Part shown: positions 9,411 through 16,802 of the stretch, piece after piece | Layout of the letters: the number at the start of each line of letters is the position of its first letter | Position numbering within the stretch: the first letter of the stretch is position 1 | NCBI RefSeq assembly: GCF_004959775.1 | Contig: NZ_SJZG01000021.1 | Location: 1 to 33,197 of the forward strand | Length of the DNA: 33,197 nucleotides | Reading direction: 5' to 3' | Source of the DNA: Agromyces sp. H66 | GTDB lineage: Bacteria > Actinomycetota > Actinomycetes > Actinomycetales > Microbacteriaceae | The notes under the pieces: generated by a model | The model's database searches: none | What the model was told of the DNA's origin: nothing | Seen by the model: the letters and a program-made list of their open reading frames with translations, nothing else | Program-made: the position numbers and the translations under genes

Positions 9411-10463
9411 TCAGGAGTGCGCGGCCCCGGCCCGTGCAGGATTCAGGTGCGCTCCTGAGTTCTGGACGAGGAGGAGGCCGTGTGCGCGGCGGGCGCGGAT
9501 GCCGCCGGGCAGGTCGATCGGGCCCTGCCCGTGCCAGTCGGTCACGAGCCGGGCGACCTCGAGGGTCTGCGAACGCGACAGCGAGACGCCGAACTCGCTC
9601 GCGACGACGTGCCGGATGATCCGCTGGCGCAGCGCGGCGGGGTTCGCGGCGAGTGCACCCACCGATACGGCGATGCCCGCCTCGGCGGGTTCGCAGATCT
9701 CCTCGATGAACTCGTCGATCTGGCTGGTGAACGCCTCGTCGTCCTCGCGGAGCTGCTCGGCCGTGCGGGCCAGCGCCTCCGCGACGCCCGGGCCGAGCTC
9801 GGCCTCGAGCACGGGCAGCACCCGCTCGCGCACGCGCACGCGCGCGTACGCGGGGTCGGAGTTGTGCGGGTCGTCCCACAACGTGAGGCCGGCGTCGAGG
9901 CACGCCTGCCGGGTGGTCGCACGGCGGATCCCGAGCAGCGGCCTCGCGTAGCGCCCGCTCCGCGCCGCCATGCCGGCGAGGCTCGCGGCGCCCGACCCGC
10001 GGGCGAGCCCGAGCAGCACGGTCTCGGCCTGGTCGTCGAGGGTGTGGCCGAGCAGCACGAGCGCGGCGCCCGACTCGTCGGCGGCCGCGTCGATCGCGGC
10101 GTATCGCGCGGCACGTGCGGATGCCTCGGGGCCGCCCTCCCCCGTCACCTCGACGCGTCGCACGAGCACGGGATCGAGCCCGAGGGCCCGGGCGGTGTCG
10201 GATGCCGCGGCCGCGACATCCGCCGAGGCATCCTGAAGCCCGTGGTCCACGACGACCGCGCCCGCTCGCAGCCCCGCCCGGGGCGCCTCGAACGCCGTCG
10301 CCGCGGCGAGCGCGAGCGAGTCGGGCCCGCCCGACAGGGCCACGAGCACCTGTGCGTTCTGCGGCAGACCCGGCAGCACCACCCGCACCGCGCGACGCAC
10401 GTCGGCGATCGGCGGGGTGAGCCGCGGACGTCGGCCCGCGGCATCCGGCTGATCTGGGGCCAT
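9411..10463 (-). CDS. tilS: tRNA(Ile)-lysidine synthetase
   Basis: Modifies C34 of the CAU-anticodon tRNA-Ile to lysidine so that it reads AUA. The 350-residue protein has the PP-loop [12 protein letters not shown] near residue 46, a following [10 protein letters not shown] motif, [22 protein letters not shown] with the expected HxxDDQ, and ARPLLGIRR. The ATG at 10463 is preferred over the adjacent in-frame TTG at 10466, because a TAAGGT -10-like box at 10470-10475 sits exactly six bases upstream of that ATG, predicting a leaderless mRNA. It is first in the leftward block and divergent from ppa. Confidence 0.94.
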   Translation of the reverse strand: MAPDQPDAAGRRPRLTPPIADVRRAVRVVLPGLPQNAQVLVALSGGPDSLALAAATAFEAPRAGLRAGAVVVDHGLQDASADVAAAASDTARALGLDPVLVRRVEVTGEGGPEASARAARYAAIDAAADESGAALVLLGHTLDDQAETVLLGLARGSGAASLAGMAARSGRYARPLLGIRRATTRQACLDAGLTLWDDPHNSDPAYARVRVRERVLPVLEAELGPGVAEALARTAEQLREDDEAFTSQIDEFIEEICEPAEAGIAVSVGALAANPAALRQRIIRHVVASEFGVSLSRSQTLEVARLVTDWHGQGPIDLPGGIRARRAHGLLLVQNSGAHLNPARAGAAHS

Positions 10464-10469
10464 CAAGTA

Positions 10470-10475
10470 ACCTTA
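10470..10475 (-). promoter_or_regulatory. Leaderless -10 box before tilS
   Basis: TAAGGT on the minus strand is followed by six bases and then the tilS ATG, so transcription would begin on the A of the start codon. No convincing -35 is visible. It lies in the 77-base tilS/ppa divergent region. Confidence 0.5.
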
Positions 10476-10540
10476 TTCCGCCGCACGCGCCGCACCTCGC
10501 GATCGCCGGCCAAGCTTCCACCACCAGAGGAGAACCCAGC

Positions 10541-11026
10541 ATGGGCGAGTACGCCGCCGTCATCGAGATCCCCAAGGGCAGCCGCAACAAATACGAGGTC
10601 GACCACGAGACCGGTCGGGTCTTCCTCGACCGCGTGCTCTACACGAACTTCGTCTACCCGACCGACTACGGGTTCTTCGAGAACACCCTCGGCGACGACG
10701 GCGACCCGCTCGACGTGCTCGTGCTCACCCAGTACCCGTTGTTCCCCGGCGTCGGCGTGAAGGTGCGCCCGGTCGGCGTCTTCAACATGGTCGACGACGG
10801 CGGCGGCGACGCCAAGGTCATCGCGGTGCCCGCGGGAGACCCCCGCTGGAATCACATCCAGGACGTCGACTCGATTCCCGAGTACACGAAGAAGGAGATC
10901 GAGCACTTCTTCGAGCACTACAAGGACCTCGAGCCCGGCAAGTGGGTCAAGACCGAGGGCTGGGCCGACGCCGCCGAGGCCGAGTCGCTGATCGCCAAGG
11001 CGATCGAGGCGTACCCCGGTCACTGA
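10541..11026 (+). CDS. ppa: Inorganic pyrophosphatase (family I)
   Basis: Hydrolyses pyrophosphate and so pulls biosynthetic reactions forward; soluble Mg-dependent enzyme. The 161-residue protein contains [49 protein letters not shown] with the metal-binding acidic cluster (DGDPLDVLV) near residue 55, and the C-terminal [20 protein letters not shown]. An AGGAGA ribosome site sits 7-12 bases before the ATG. Monocistronic and divergent from tilS. Confidence 0.97.
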   Translation: MGEYAAVIEIPKGSRNKYEVDHETGRVFLDRVLYTNFVYPTDYGFFENTLGDDGDPLDVLVLTQYPLFPGVGVKVRPVGVFNMVDDGGGDAKVIAVPAGDPRWNHIQDVDSIPEYTKKEIEHFFEHYKDLEPGKWVKTEGWADAAEAESLIAKAIEAYPGH

Positions 11027-11069
11027 GCGGACGTCGCGAGCCCGCGACATCCGGAACCTACCGGGCCGC

Positions 11070-11115
11070 CGAGAGTGCACTCCCCGCCGCAGTCCGGGCA
11101 CTGAATGCACTCTCG
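11070..11115. terminator. Inverted repeat between convergent ppa and NlpC/P60 genes
   Basis: CGAGAGTGCA at 11070-11079 is exactly complementary to TGCACTCTCG at 11106-11115 around a 26-base spacer. It lies between the ppa stop and the stop of the facing hydrolase gene, so it could end transcription from either side, although no T-tract follows. Within the left arm GAGTGCACTC (11073-11082) is itself a perfect 10-base palindrome, so a protein-binding site is an alternative. Confidence 0.5.
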
Positions 11116-11148
11116 AAGAGGACGGCGGCACGCCGTCGCCCGCCCGGC

Positions 11149-12450
11149 TCAGCCCGCGGGGCGGGCGGCCGCCGAGGGCGAGCCCCAGATGAAGTACTCG
11201 CGCACCGGCACGCCCTCGCGCGGCGCCTCGAGGATGCGTCCGCCGCCGAGGTAGATGGCGACGTGGTAGTAGTCGCCTCCTGAGCCCCAGAACAGCAGGT
11301 CGCCGCGCTGGATCTGCGAGACCGGCACGGCGAGGCCGCGGGCGGCGAGCGTGTAGTACTGGTTCGTCGCCGAGTGCGTGCCGATGTAGATGCCGGCGTT
11401 CGCGTACGACACCTTCGTGAGCCCTGAGCAGTCCCACACGTTCGGCCCCGCCCCTCCGAGACGGTAGGGCTCCCCGAGCTGCTGGCTCGCGAACCAGATC
11501 GCCGCCTCGACGGCACCCGAGTCGGGTGGCGCGGGCGCCGGTGCGGGCGCAGGTGCAGGTGCTGGTGCGGGCGCCGGCGCGGGTGCAGCGCCGCTCGAAT
11601 CCCCGGGAGCAGCCGGCGACGCGGGCTGGGCGGCCTGGGCGGCTGCGGCCGCAGCAGCCGCAGCAGCGGCCTCGGCGGCCTCCCGCGCCTGCCCCTCGGC
11701 GCGCTGCCGCTCGAGGTCGGCAGTCGTGTCCTTGAGGCTCGCCAGCTGCGCGTAGAGTTCCTCGGACTTCTGCTCCTGCGCGGCCACCGCGGCGTTGGCC
11801 GCCTCGGCGGCGTCACGTGCCTCGGCGGCACGCGTCTCGGCGAGCGCCGCGAGCCGCAGACGCTCCGCCGCGGCCCTGGCGGCCTGGCGACGCAGGGCAT
11901 CGGCGGTGTTGCGGTCGGCGGTCGCCTGGTCGGCGATCTCGTTCGCCTGCCGTCCGAGCTGCGACGCCATGCCCAGTTGCGCGAGCAGCGCCTGCGTGTC
12001 GTCGCCCGCGAACACGAGCTCGGTGGTGAGGTCGTTGCCGGCCGTCTTGGCGAGGTGCGCGGCGAGAAGCCCGGCGCGCATCTTCGAGATCTCGGCCACC
12101 GCGTCGGCTTCGTCGGCCTGCCGCCCGAGCGTGCGCTCCCGCTCGGCCGCGCGGTCGAGTTCGTCGATCGCGATGCGCCACGCCTCGTCGGCCATCATCG
12201 ACGCCTGCACCGCGGCATCCGCTGCCTGCTGCAGGCCCGCCAGCAGCTCGCCGACCCGCGCGATCTCGGCCTGCTTGGTCTGCTCGTTCTGCTTGGCCTG
12301 CTCGATCTCGCTCCACGACGGATAGTCGGGCTCGGCCATGGCCGGCCCGCCCGACGCGACGACGGACGCGGTGACCGCCCCGACCGCGACGGTCGAGAAC
12401 AGGGTCGCGGGCTTGACCCGCGACACGGGGCGCGTGCGCTGGTCAGCCAA
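11149..12450 (-). CDS. Secreted NlpC/P60 peptidoglycan endopeptidase with coiled coil
   Basis: Predicted exported hydrolase cutting peptidoglycan stem peptides. From the TTG at 12450 the protein is 433 aa; GTG at 12426 (425 aa) is the alternative. The N-terminus is a basic stretch followed by a hydrophobic signal (LFSTVAVGAVTASVVASGG, then AMA-EPDYPSW). An Ala/Glu/Arg-rich coiled coil occupies about 40-270, followed by a Pro-Ala linker. The C-terminal NlpC/P60 domain has the catalytic Cys in VWDCSGLTKVSYANAGI and the His in YYHVAIYLGGG. The TTG overlaps the stop of the upstream M23 gene (TTGGCTGA), implying coupled expression of the two hydrolases. It is RipA-like in layout, probably acting in cell separation. 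Confidence 0.88.
   Translation of the reverse strand: MADQRTRPVSRVKPATLFSTVAVGAVTASVVASGGPAMAEPDYPSWSEIEQAKQNEQTKQAEIARVGELLAGLQQAADAAVQASMMADEAWRIAIDELDRAAERERTLGRQADEADAVAEISKMRAGLLAAHLAKTAGNDLTTELVFAGDDTQALLAQLGMASQLGRQANEIADQATADRNTADALRRQAARAAAERLRLAALAETRAAEARDAAEAANAAVAAQEQKSEELYAQLASLKDTTADLERQRAEGQAREAAEAAAAAAAAAAAQAAQPASPAAPGDSSGAAPAPAPAPAPAPAPAPAPAPPDSGAVEAAIWFASQQLGEPYRLGGAGPNVWDCSGLTKVSYANAGIYIGTHSATNQYYTLAARGLAVPVSQIQRGDLLFWGSGGDYYHVAIYLGGGRILEAPREGVPVREYFIWGSPSAAARPAG
11529..11588 (-). repeat. Low-complexity (Ala-Pro)n linker-coding repeat
   Basis: A run of GC-rich hexamer-like units encoding about nine alternating Ala-Pro pairs. It joins the coiled coil to the NlpC/P60 catalytic domain of the hydrolase. 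Such linkers span the wall; slippage here would change linker length in frame. Confidence 0.8.
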
Positions 12451-13789
12451 GCCAGACCCCGCGGTCGGCCATGAACGAGTACGGATCGATGCGGCTGCCG
12501 CCCGAGTACACCTCGAAGTGCAGGTGACAGCCCGTAGAGGCGCCGGTCGTGCCGCTCGACGCGATGTTCTGTCCCGATTCGACCCACTGGCCGGCGCCGA
12601 CGAACCGTCCGCCGTCCCGGATGTGCGCGTACCCCGTGGAGATGCCGCCGCCGTGGTCGATCTTGATGAAGTTGCCGTAGCTGCCCGACCAGCCCGAGAA
12701 GGTGACGACGCCGCTGTTGGCCGCATAGATGGGCGCGGAGCATCCGGTGGCGATGTCGACCGCGTAGTGGAAGGGATTGGAGCAGTAGCCGCCGCCGCAG
12801 ATGACCTGGCGCGGCCCGTAGGAGCCGCTGATCCAGCCGGACGCGGGCTTCGCCCACCCCGACGACGCGACCCCGCCGGGTGAGCCGTTCCGGATGGCCT
12901 CCTGGCGACGGCGTTCCTCCTCCTGGCGGCGCCGCTCCTCCTCGGCCTTCCGGATGCGTTCGCCCTCCTGGTAGGCGGCGGCGGTCTTCGCCTCGGTGTC
13001 CTTGAGGAACTTCAGCTGCTCCTCGAGCTCGATCTTCTTGGCCTGCGACTCGGCGAGCGCCGCCTCGGCTGCCGCCTGCGCGGCCTGCGCCGCGGCGAGC
13101 GCCTCCTCCGCGGCGATGCGGAGCTTCTCGCGCTCGGCGCGGGCCACCTCGGCCTGGTCGGCGAGCGCACGGGCCGCGTTCTTCTTCTCCTGCGCCTGGT
13201 TGTAGATGCCCGACGTGCGCTCGACCATCTTCTCCATGCTGCCGAGCTTGGCGAGCAGTGCCTCGGTCGCCTCGGCATTGCCTGCGTCGAGGAAGAGGTT
13301 CACGCCGACGTCGCCCGAGCCCGCGCGGTAGAGCTGGGCGGCGACCTGCCCCGCGTTCTTCTCGGCCTCGGCGGCCTCGGCTGCCGACGTGTCGGCCTGT
13401 GCCTGGATCTGGTCGGCGCGAAGCACCGCGTCGTCGAACTTCTGCTGCGCCACCATGAGCTCGTCGGTGCGCCGCTCGGCCTCGGCGCGCGTCGCTGCGA
13501 CGTTCGCCTCGAGCTGCGCGATGAGCGACGTGATCTGCTCCACCGCCGCCGCGCCCGCGGCCGTGTTCGCCTTCGCGGCCTGCAGTTCGTCCCACGTCGG
13601 GTAGTCGGCGGCCTGTGCGCCGGCCGGCACCGCGATCGCACCGACGAGGGCCATCGCCGCGATCGAGATCCCCGCCACCGCGTGCCGCACGCGACGGCCG
13701 AGCAGGCGTGCACGAGCCCTCCGGCGGCCCCCGGTTCTGGGAGCGGGTCGGGCTCTGACGGTCGGCCTGCGGTCGGTGGTGCGGTGCAT
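12443..13789 (-). CDS. Secreted M23/LytM-type peptidase with coiled coil
   Basis: Predicted exported zinc metallopeptidase (or LytM-type regulator) of peptidoglycan, 448 aa. ATG at 13789 is chosen because GGGGA lies about 4 bases upstream and the protein then opens with a very basic region and a signal segment (AVAGISIAAMALVGAIAVPAGAQA-ADYPTWDEL). A long coiled coil runs from ~75 to ~310, including an EEERRRQEEERRRQE stretch. The M23 domain has HYAVDIATGCSAPIYAANSGVV (His and Asp ligands), GNFIKIDHGGG, HLHFEVYSGG with the HxH pair, and SGTTGASTG. The usual metal residues are visible, so it may be active. The architecture resembles EnvC/RipA-type division hydrolases. It is the first gene of a two-gene leftward unit. 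Confidence 0.9.
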   Translation of the reverse strand: MHRTTDRRPTVRARPAPRTGGRRRARARLLGRRVRHAVAGISIAAMALVGAIAVPAGAQAADYPTWDELQAAKANTAAGAAAVEQITSLIAQLEANVAATRAEAERRTDELMVAQQKFDDAVLRADQIQAQADTSAAEAAEAEKNAGQVAAQLYRAGSGDVGVNLFLDAGNAEATEALLAKLGSMEKMVERTSGIYNQAQEKKNAARALADQAEVARAEREKLRIAAEEALAAAQAAQAAAEAALAESQAKKIELEEQLKFLKDTEAKTAAAYQEGERIRKAEEERRRQEEERRRQEAIRNGSPGGVASSGWAKPASGWISGSYGPRQVICGGGYCSNPFHYAVDIATGCSAPIYAANSGVVTFSGWSGSYGNFIKIDHGGGISTGYAHIRDGGRFVGAGQWVESGQNIASSGTTGASTGCHLHFEVYSGGSRIDPYSFMADRGVWLG

Positions 13790-13946
13790 GGTTCCCCGGT
13801 CCACGCGGGCTCGGGCCCCGCGCTCCTGGCTCTGGTGCGGACAGGTGCAGCCCTCACGATAGGCATGGAGCGCGCGTTTTCCGGGGATTTCGAGCGGGTG
13901 TGGCGGATGCCGCAGGCGGGGGCTCGGGGCATCCGCCGCCCGTGTT

Positions 13947-13975
13947 TTGCCATTGCGGGCGATGGCACGTATGCT
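13947..13975 (+). promoter_or_regulatory. Promoter for tRNA-Glu
   Basis: TTGCCA (13947-13952) and TATGCT (13970-13975) are separated by exactly 17 bases, a good sigma-70-like pair. Transcription would start near 13982, about 30 bases before the tRNA-Glu 5' end. The 223-base region from the M23 gene start to the tRNA contains no other gene I can support. Confidence 0.65.
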
Positions 13976-14012
13976 TGCTTGTCGGCGGTCATGCCCTCGG
14001 GCACGGCCACTC

Positions 14013-14088
14013 GGCCCCATCGTTTAGTGGCCTAGGACACCGCCCTTTCACGGCGGCAGCACGGGTTCGAATCCCGTTGGGGTCACCA
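14013..14088 (+). tRNA. tRNA-Glu (anticodon TTC)
   Basis: Complete cloverleaf: acceptor GGCCCCA pairs with TGGGGTC (one G-U), anticodon stem CCGCC/GGCGG encloses loop CTTTCAC with TTC at 34-36, and the T-arm is ACGGG-TTCGAAT-CCCGT. The discriminator A at 14085 is followed by an encoded CCA. Confidence 0.97.
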
Positions 14089-14116
14089 CGACGAGGTCCA
14101 CTACAATTGAAAAGCC

Positions 14117-14134
14117 GGTGTTCGCGAGAACACC
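14117..14134 (+). other. Hairpin between tRNA-Glu and tRNA-Asp
   Basis: GGTGTTC and GAACACC form a perfect 7-bp stem around a GCGA (GNRA) tetraloop. No T-run follows, so it is more likely a processing or spacer hairpin than a terminator. A TACAAT -10-like box at 14102-14107 just upstream could drive tRNA-Asp separately; that is weak. Confidence 0.45.
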
Positions 14135-14139
14135 AACGA

Positions 14140-14213
14140 GGCCCTGTAGCGCAGTTGGTTAGCGTGCCGCCCTGTCACGGCGGAGGTCGCGGGTTCAAGT
14201 CCCGTCAGGGTCG
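14140..14213 (+). tRNA. tRNA-Asp (anticodon GTC)
   Basis: Acceptor GGCCCTG pairs with CAGGGTC (one G-U), anticodon stem CCGCC/GGCGG holds loop CTGTCAC with GTC at 34-36, and the T-arm is CGGG-TTCAAGT-CCCG. Discriminator G at 14213. Unlike its two neighbours, CCA is not encoded (CTC follows), so it must be added after transcription. Confidence 0.97.
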
Positions 14214-14223
14214 CTCAGGCGAC

Positions 14224-14254
14224 AAGCCCTTTCCCTTTCGAGAGAAGGGGCTTT
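14224..14254 (+). terminator. Terminator hairpin after tRNA-Asp
   Basis: AAGCCC at the 5' side pairs with GGGCTT, and the helix continues imperfectly (T-G, T-A, T-A, C-G) to a CG-rich loop, followed by a pyrimidine-rich tract beginning TTTCTCCTT. It fits an intrinsic terminator of the Glu-Asp tRNA transcript. Confidence 0.65.
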
Positions 14255-14302
14255 CTCCTTATCGAGGTGCTCGTGCCGATTTCGATCGGTCGGATGCCCC
14301 GA

Positions 14303-14378
14303 GGCTCTGTAGCTCAGTTGGTAGAGCGTTCGACTGAAAATCGAAAGGTCACCGGATCGATGCCGGTCGGAGCCACCA
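14303..14378 (+). tRNA. tRNA-Phe (anticodon GAA)
   Basis: Acceptor GGCTCTG pairs with CGGAGCC (one G-U), D-arm GCTC/GAGC, anticodon stem TTCGA/TCGAA with loop CTGAAAA (GAA at 34-36), T-arm ending CCGG. Discriminator A at 14375, CCA encoded to 14378. The gene is intact and directly precedes an oppositely oriented integrase gene, so its 3' half is the likely chromosomal attachment site of the neighbouring element. Confidence 0.97.
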
Positions 14379-14380
14379 GT

Positions 14381-14408
14381 GAAAACCCCCGGGAGACCGG
14401 GGGTTTTC
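14381..14408 (+). terminator. Strong terminator after tRNA-Phe
   Basis: A perfect 12-bp stem (14381-14392 with 14397-14408; GAAAACCCCCGG / CCGGGGGTTTTC) closes a GAGA loop. The T-run on one arm and A-run on the other let it work in both directions, so it may also stop the facing integrase transcript. Confidence 0.85.
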
Positions 14409-14413
14409 TTGTT

Positions 14414-15652
14414 TCAGCGGGTCATTCCGCGAGGCCGCCGGTGAGGCTGTGCCATTAATGTGCCATTAAGGGTTCGCCTGGTTCGGCGTCGTGCCATTTC
14501 CGGTTCTTCGTCGATGCTCTCGTCGGCTCGCTTCAGCGCATCATTCAGTGCTGCGCCGGCTCGGAGCGCGACGCCTTCGCGGGCACGCGAGTAGCGCTCG
14601 GTGACCTGCAGGCTCGAGTGCCCGAGGGTCGCCTGCACGTCGGGCGCGGTCGCGCCGGCATCGAACAGGATTGTCGCGAACGTGTGCCGCAGGTCGTGGA
14701 TGCGCAGGTCGGGCCGGCCGATCGCCTCGCGCAGCTCTTCCCAGTTCACTGCGCGGCGTGCGTTGTGATTCGTGAGGCGGCCGCCGTCTGGCCCGTCGAA
14801 GAGCAGGTCGCTCCCCCGCTTGCCGCGCGCGGCCTGCTCGGCGTACGGGCGGAGCGCGTCGATGAGCGGGACATCCCGCGACTTGTGGCTCTTGGGCGAC
14901 TGCTCGATGAGCTCGCCGCGGATGCCCGGGCTCAGCGAGCGGCTGACGCGGATGACGCCGCGCTGGAAGTCGACGTCGCCGACCCGGAGCGCGGTCGCCT
15001 CGCCCGCGCGCATACCCGTGTAGACGAGCGCGGCGAAGTAGCGGCGGTAGACGCCGTCGGGAATCAGGCCGAGCAGCGTGCCGATCTGCTCGAGCGTGAG
15101 CGCCCGCGACACCGGCGAGATCGACTCGCGCATGCTCGGCCGCTTCACCTCGCGCGCCGGGTTGTAGTCGATGAACCGCGAGCGGCGCGCGCCGTCGAGT
15201 AGGCGCGACAGCACCGCCAGCGCGTCATTCTTGGCGGATGCGCCGCCCGTCCACGCCACCATCGCCGACTCGATCATGGGCGAGGTGATGTCCTCCAGCC
15301 GGTGCCGCCCGAGACTCGGCTTGACGCGGAGTCGCCAGGCCACGCCATAGCTGCGAGCAGTCGCCGGGCGGATGGACGACTCGATCGCGGGCCAGTACTT
15401 GTCGTACCACTGGTCGAGCGTCATCGAGCCATTCGGGTTGCGGCCCGCGACCATCCTGGCGAGCTCGCGCTTCGCCTCTGCGAGGCTCAGGAACGTGCGC
15501 GACCGTTCGGAGGCGCCACCCTCGATGCTCGGGCCGACGACGCGGATTTGGTATCGCTGTCGGTCGGCACGCCAGCGGATGCCCTCGGGCAGTGGCCGCC
15601 CCGTGCGCGGATCGACCCGCGACGGGGTGCCCTTCGTCGGCCGCCCGGGCAT
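14414..15652 (-). CDS. int: Tyrosine-type site-specific integrase
   Basis: A 412-residue phage-type integrase that would insert and excise the element. An N-terminal arm-binding-like segment (EGIRWRADRQRYQIRVV, then FLSLAEAKRELARMVAGRNPNGSMTLDQWYDKYW) is followed by a SAM-like core-binding region and a catalytic domain. Catalytic residues visible are the Arg in YTGMRAGEATALRVGD, the H-x-x-R in IHDLRHTFATILFDAG, the His in TLGHSSLQ and the nucleophilic Tyr in TERYSRA near residue 357. The last codons overlap the 23-bp repeat. ATG at 15652 overlaps the stop of the small HTH gene by one base (TGATG), so the two are co-translated. Its position beside tRNA-Phe, facing it, is typical of such elements. 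Confidence 0.95.
   Translation of the reverse strand: MPGRPTKGTPSRVDPRTGRPLPEGIRWRADRQRYQIRVVGPSIEGGASERSRTFLSLAEAKRELARMVAGRNPNGSMTLDQWYDKYWPAIESSIRPATARSYGVAWRLRVKPSLGRHRLEDITSPMIESAMVAWTGGASAKNDALAVLSRLLDGARRSRFIDYNPAREVKRPSMRESISPVSRALTLEQIGTLLGLIPDGVYRRYFAALVYTGMRAGEATALRVGDVDFQRGVIRVSRSLSPGIRGELIEQSPKSHKSRDVPLIDALRPYAEQAARGKRGSDLLFDGPDGGRLTNHNARRAVNWEELREAIGRPDLRIHDLRHTFATILFDAGATAPDVQATLGHSSLQVTERYSRAREGVALRAGAALNDALKRADESIDEEPEMARRRTRRTLNGTLMAQPHRRPRGMTR
14447..14469. repeat. Left copy of 23-bp repeat (two tandem 11-mers; putative integrase arm site)
   Basis: On the minus strand this is TTAATGGCACA twice in tandem plus one G. An identical 23-base copy in the same orientation is at 33134-33156; flanking bases differ at once on both sides. 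It lies inside the integrase 3' end, 69 bases past tRNA-Phe. Tandem ~10-11 bp direct repeats flanking the core are what arm-type sites of phage integrases look like. Direct-repeat att cores are the alternative. Confidence 0.7.
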
Positions 15653-15849
15653 CAGTGTTCCGTTCCACCCCGCGCGAGCAGCTCGTCGATCGTGTCGGCA
15701 CTCCAGAGCAAGTGCTTACCCATCCGCGCGTCGGGCTCGGGAATGAGTCCGTCGTGGCGCAGCTTGTCGAAACTCGACACCGGGATGCGGCATCGCTCGG
15801 CCGCCTCGACTCGACTCAGATACTCGACCCTCCACGCGGTGTCGACCAT
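15652..15849 (-). CDS. Small excisionase-like helix-turn-helix protein
   Basis: A 65-residue MerR/Xis-type DNA-binding protein: YLSRVEAAERCRIPVSSFDKLRHDGLIPEPDARMGKHLLWSADTIDELL has the winged-helix layout of small excisionases, with the ERCRIPVSSFDKL helix-turn-helix and the K-H-L-L-W wing. ATG at 15849 is chosen because a strong GGGGGAG ribosome site lies about 6-12 bases upstream; a longer frame to 15957 would start inside the promoter region. It is coupled to the integrase. It could act as a recombination directionality factor, as a repressor at the repeated sites upstream, or both. Confidence 0.85.
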   Translation of the reverse strand: MVDTAWRVEYLSRVEAAERCRIPVSSFDKLRHDGLIPEPDARMGKHLLWSADTIDELLARGGTEH

Positions 15850-15915
15850 GACGCTCCCCCTCGACTCATCGGCCGCCGGCTGGCATCGCGTGCATGCCGG
15901 CCCACACGCGGCTAT

Positions 15916-15966
15916 TTGCAAGTACCTGAGATTATCACCGCACGCGGGTTTCGGCAAGTACCTGAG
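15916..15966. promoter_or_regulatory. Two operator-like repeats in the xis / 237-aa divergent promoter region
   Basis: GCAAGTACCTGAG occurs at 15918-15930 and again at 15954-15966, spaced 36 bases. The first copy extends to TTGCAAGTACCTGAG (15916-15930), and the same 15 bases with one change precede the relaxase gene at 25256. The copies overlap the -10 and -35 boxes of the leftward promoter and the spacer of the rightward promoter, so a bound regulator would control both. Confidence 0.7.
15929..15957 (-). promoter_or_regulatory. Leftward promoter for xis-int
   Basis: On the minus strand TTGCCG (15957-15952) and TAATCT (15934-15929) are spaced by exactly 17 bases. The start would be near 15922, leaving about a 70-base leader before the small HTH gene. 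The -35 and -10 boxes each overlap one operator-like repeat. Confidence 0.6.
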
Positions 15967-15973
15967 TTGTGGC

Positions 15974-15979
15974 TAGACT
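15974..15979 (+). promoter_or_regulatory. Leaderless -10 box before the 237-aa gene
   Basis: TAGACT is followed by six bases and then ATG at 15986, so the mRNA would begin at the start codon. No Shine-Dalgarno sequence is present. The second operator-like repeat ends 7 bases upstream, within the spacer region. Confidence 0.55.
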
Positions 15980-15985
15980 CGAGCC

Positions 15986-16699
15986 ATGGGTCTTCCCGAA
16001 CCGCCCCCATGGGCGAACCAGTCGCAAGACGGGCTGCTCGACGCGACCGACCTGCCCGACGGGTGGCATCTCGCGAGCCGCTTCCCCGGCGAGCGGAGCG
16101 ACGACGCGAGCGCGCAGATCGACGACCTCCTTGGCTACAACGACTGGGCCAACACCGAGGTGCAAGCGCAGGGGCAGCAGGAGTCCGACCAGAACGAGAC
16201 GATCGACGGTCGCTGGCGCTACCTCGAGCACGAGGCCACGCAGACTCGTGTGATGATCCGCCTGCAGCGCCAGCCCTTCGCTGTCCCCGAGGAAATCCGC
16301 ATCACCGGCGTGATCTACCTCCCCTGGCGCCCGGGCGACCCGATCACGAGCCAGCTCCTGCGCGAGCTGCCGACCGCCCGCATCGAGGCCGCAATCAACA
16401 AGCGCCTCTTCGCGATGAAGCGCACCGAGACCATCACCGGCGGCAAGATCGTGCTGCCATCGGGCCGCAAGGTCAGCGAGCGGGACCTGCTCAAGCCGCT
16501 CGGCGATCCGAAGAAGGTAGCGGACTTCTACGAACTGGTCGCGCTGCAGCACGGTCGGCTGACGCAGACGGGCGACGCAAATCCAAGCGCGACGATGGCG
16601 CAACTCAATGGGGTGGCGCTGTCGACGGCGCAGGGGTGGGTTACGAAGGCTCGGGAGCGCGGGTTGCTACCGCCTGGGAGGCGGGGTCGCGCGGGGTAG
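15986..16699 (+). CDS. Conserved element protein of unknown function (237 aa)
   Basis: I do not recognise a named family. The 237-residue protein opens with PEPPPWANQSQDGLLDATDLPDGWHLASRFPG and has a mixed beta-rich middle (WRYLEHEATQTRVMIRLQRQ, IRITGVIYLPWRPGDPITSQLLRELP). It ends with a likely helix-turn-helix, NPSATMAQLNGVALSTAQGWVTKARERGLLPPGRRGRAG, the layout of a DNA-binding tail where a variable segment is followed by GLL and a basic terminus. It is transcribed divergently from xis-int under shared repeats. The likely role is regulation or DNA processing for the element; that is inference from position. The start is fixed by the leaderless -10 box. Confidence 0.75.
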   Translation: MGLPEPPPWANQSQDGLLDATDLPDGWHLASRFPGERSDDASAQIDDLLGYNDWANTEVQAQGQQESDQNETIDGRWRYLEHEATQTRVMIRLQRQPFAVPEEIRITGVIYLPWRPGDPITSQLLRELPTARIEAAINKRLFAMKRTETITGGKIVLPSGRKVSERDLLKPLGDPKKVADFYELVALQHGRLTQTGDANPSATMAQLNGVALSTAQGWVTKARERGLLPPGRRGRAG

Positions 16700-16802
16700 C
16701 GCACGAGAACTCACAGGTGTGACGTGCACAGCAGACACTCACGATGGCGACGCCGACCCACCGAGCGGTCGATCACATCCCCTGTCTGAGACGTCTGCTC
16801 CG

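Noticed and set aside
11529..11588. Possible CRISPR-like or regulatory tandem repeat.
   Set aside because: It is a coding Ala-Pro linker in frame with the hydrolase. No CRISPR array, rRNA or riboswitch is seen anywhere in the window.
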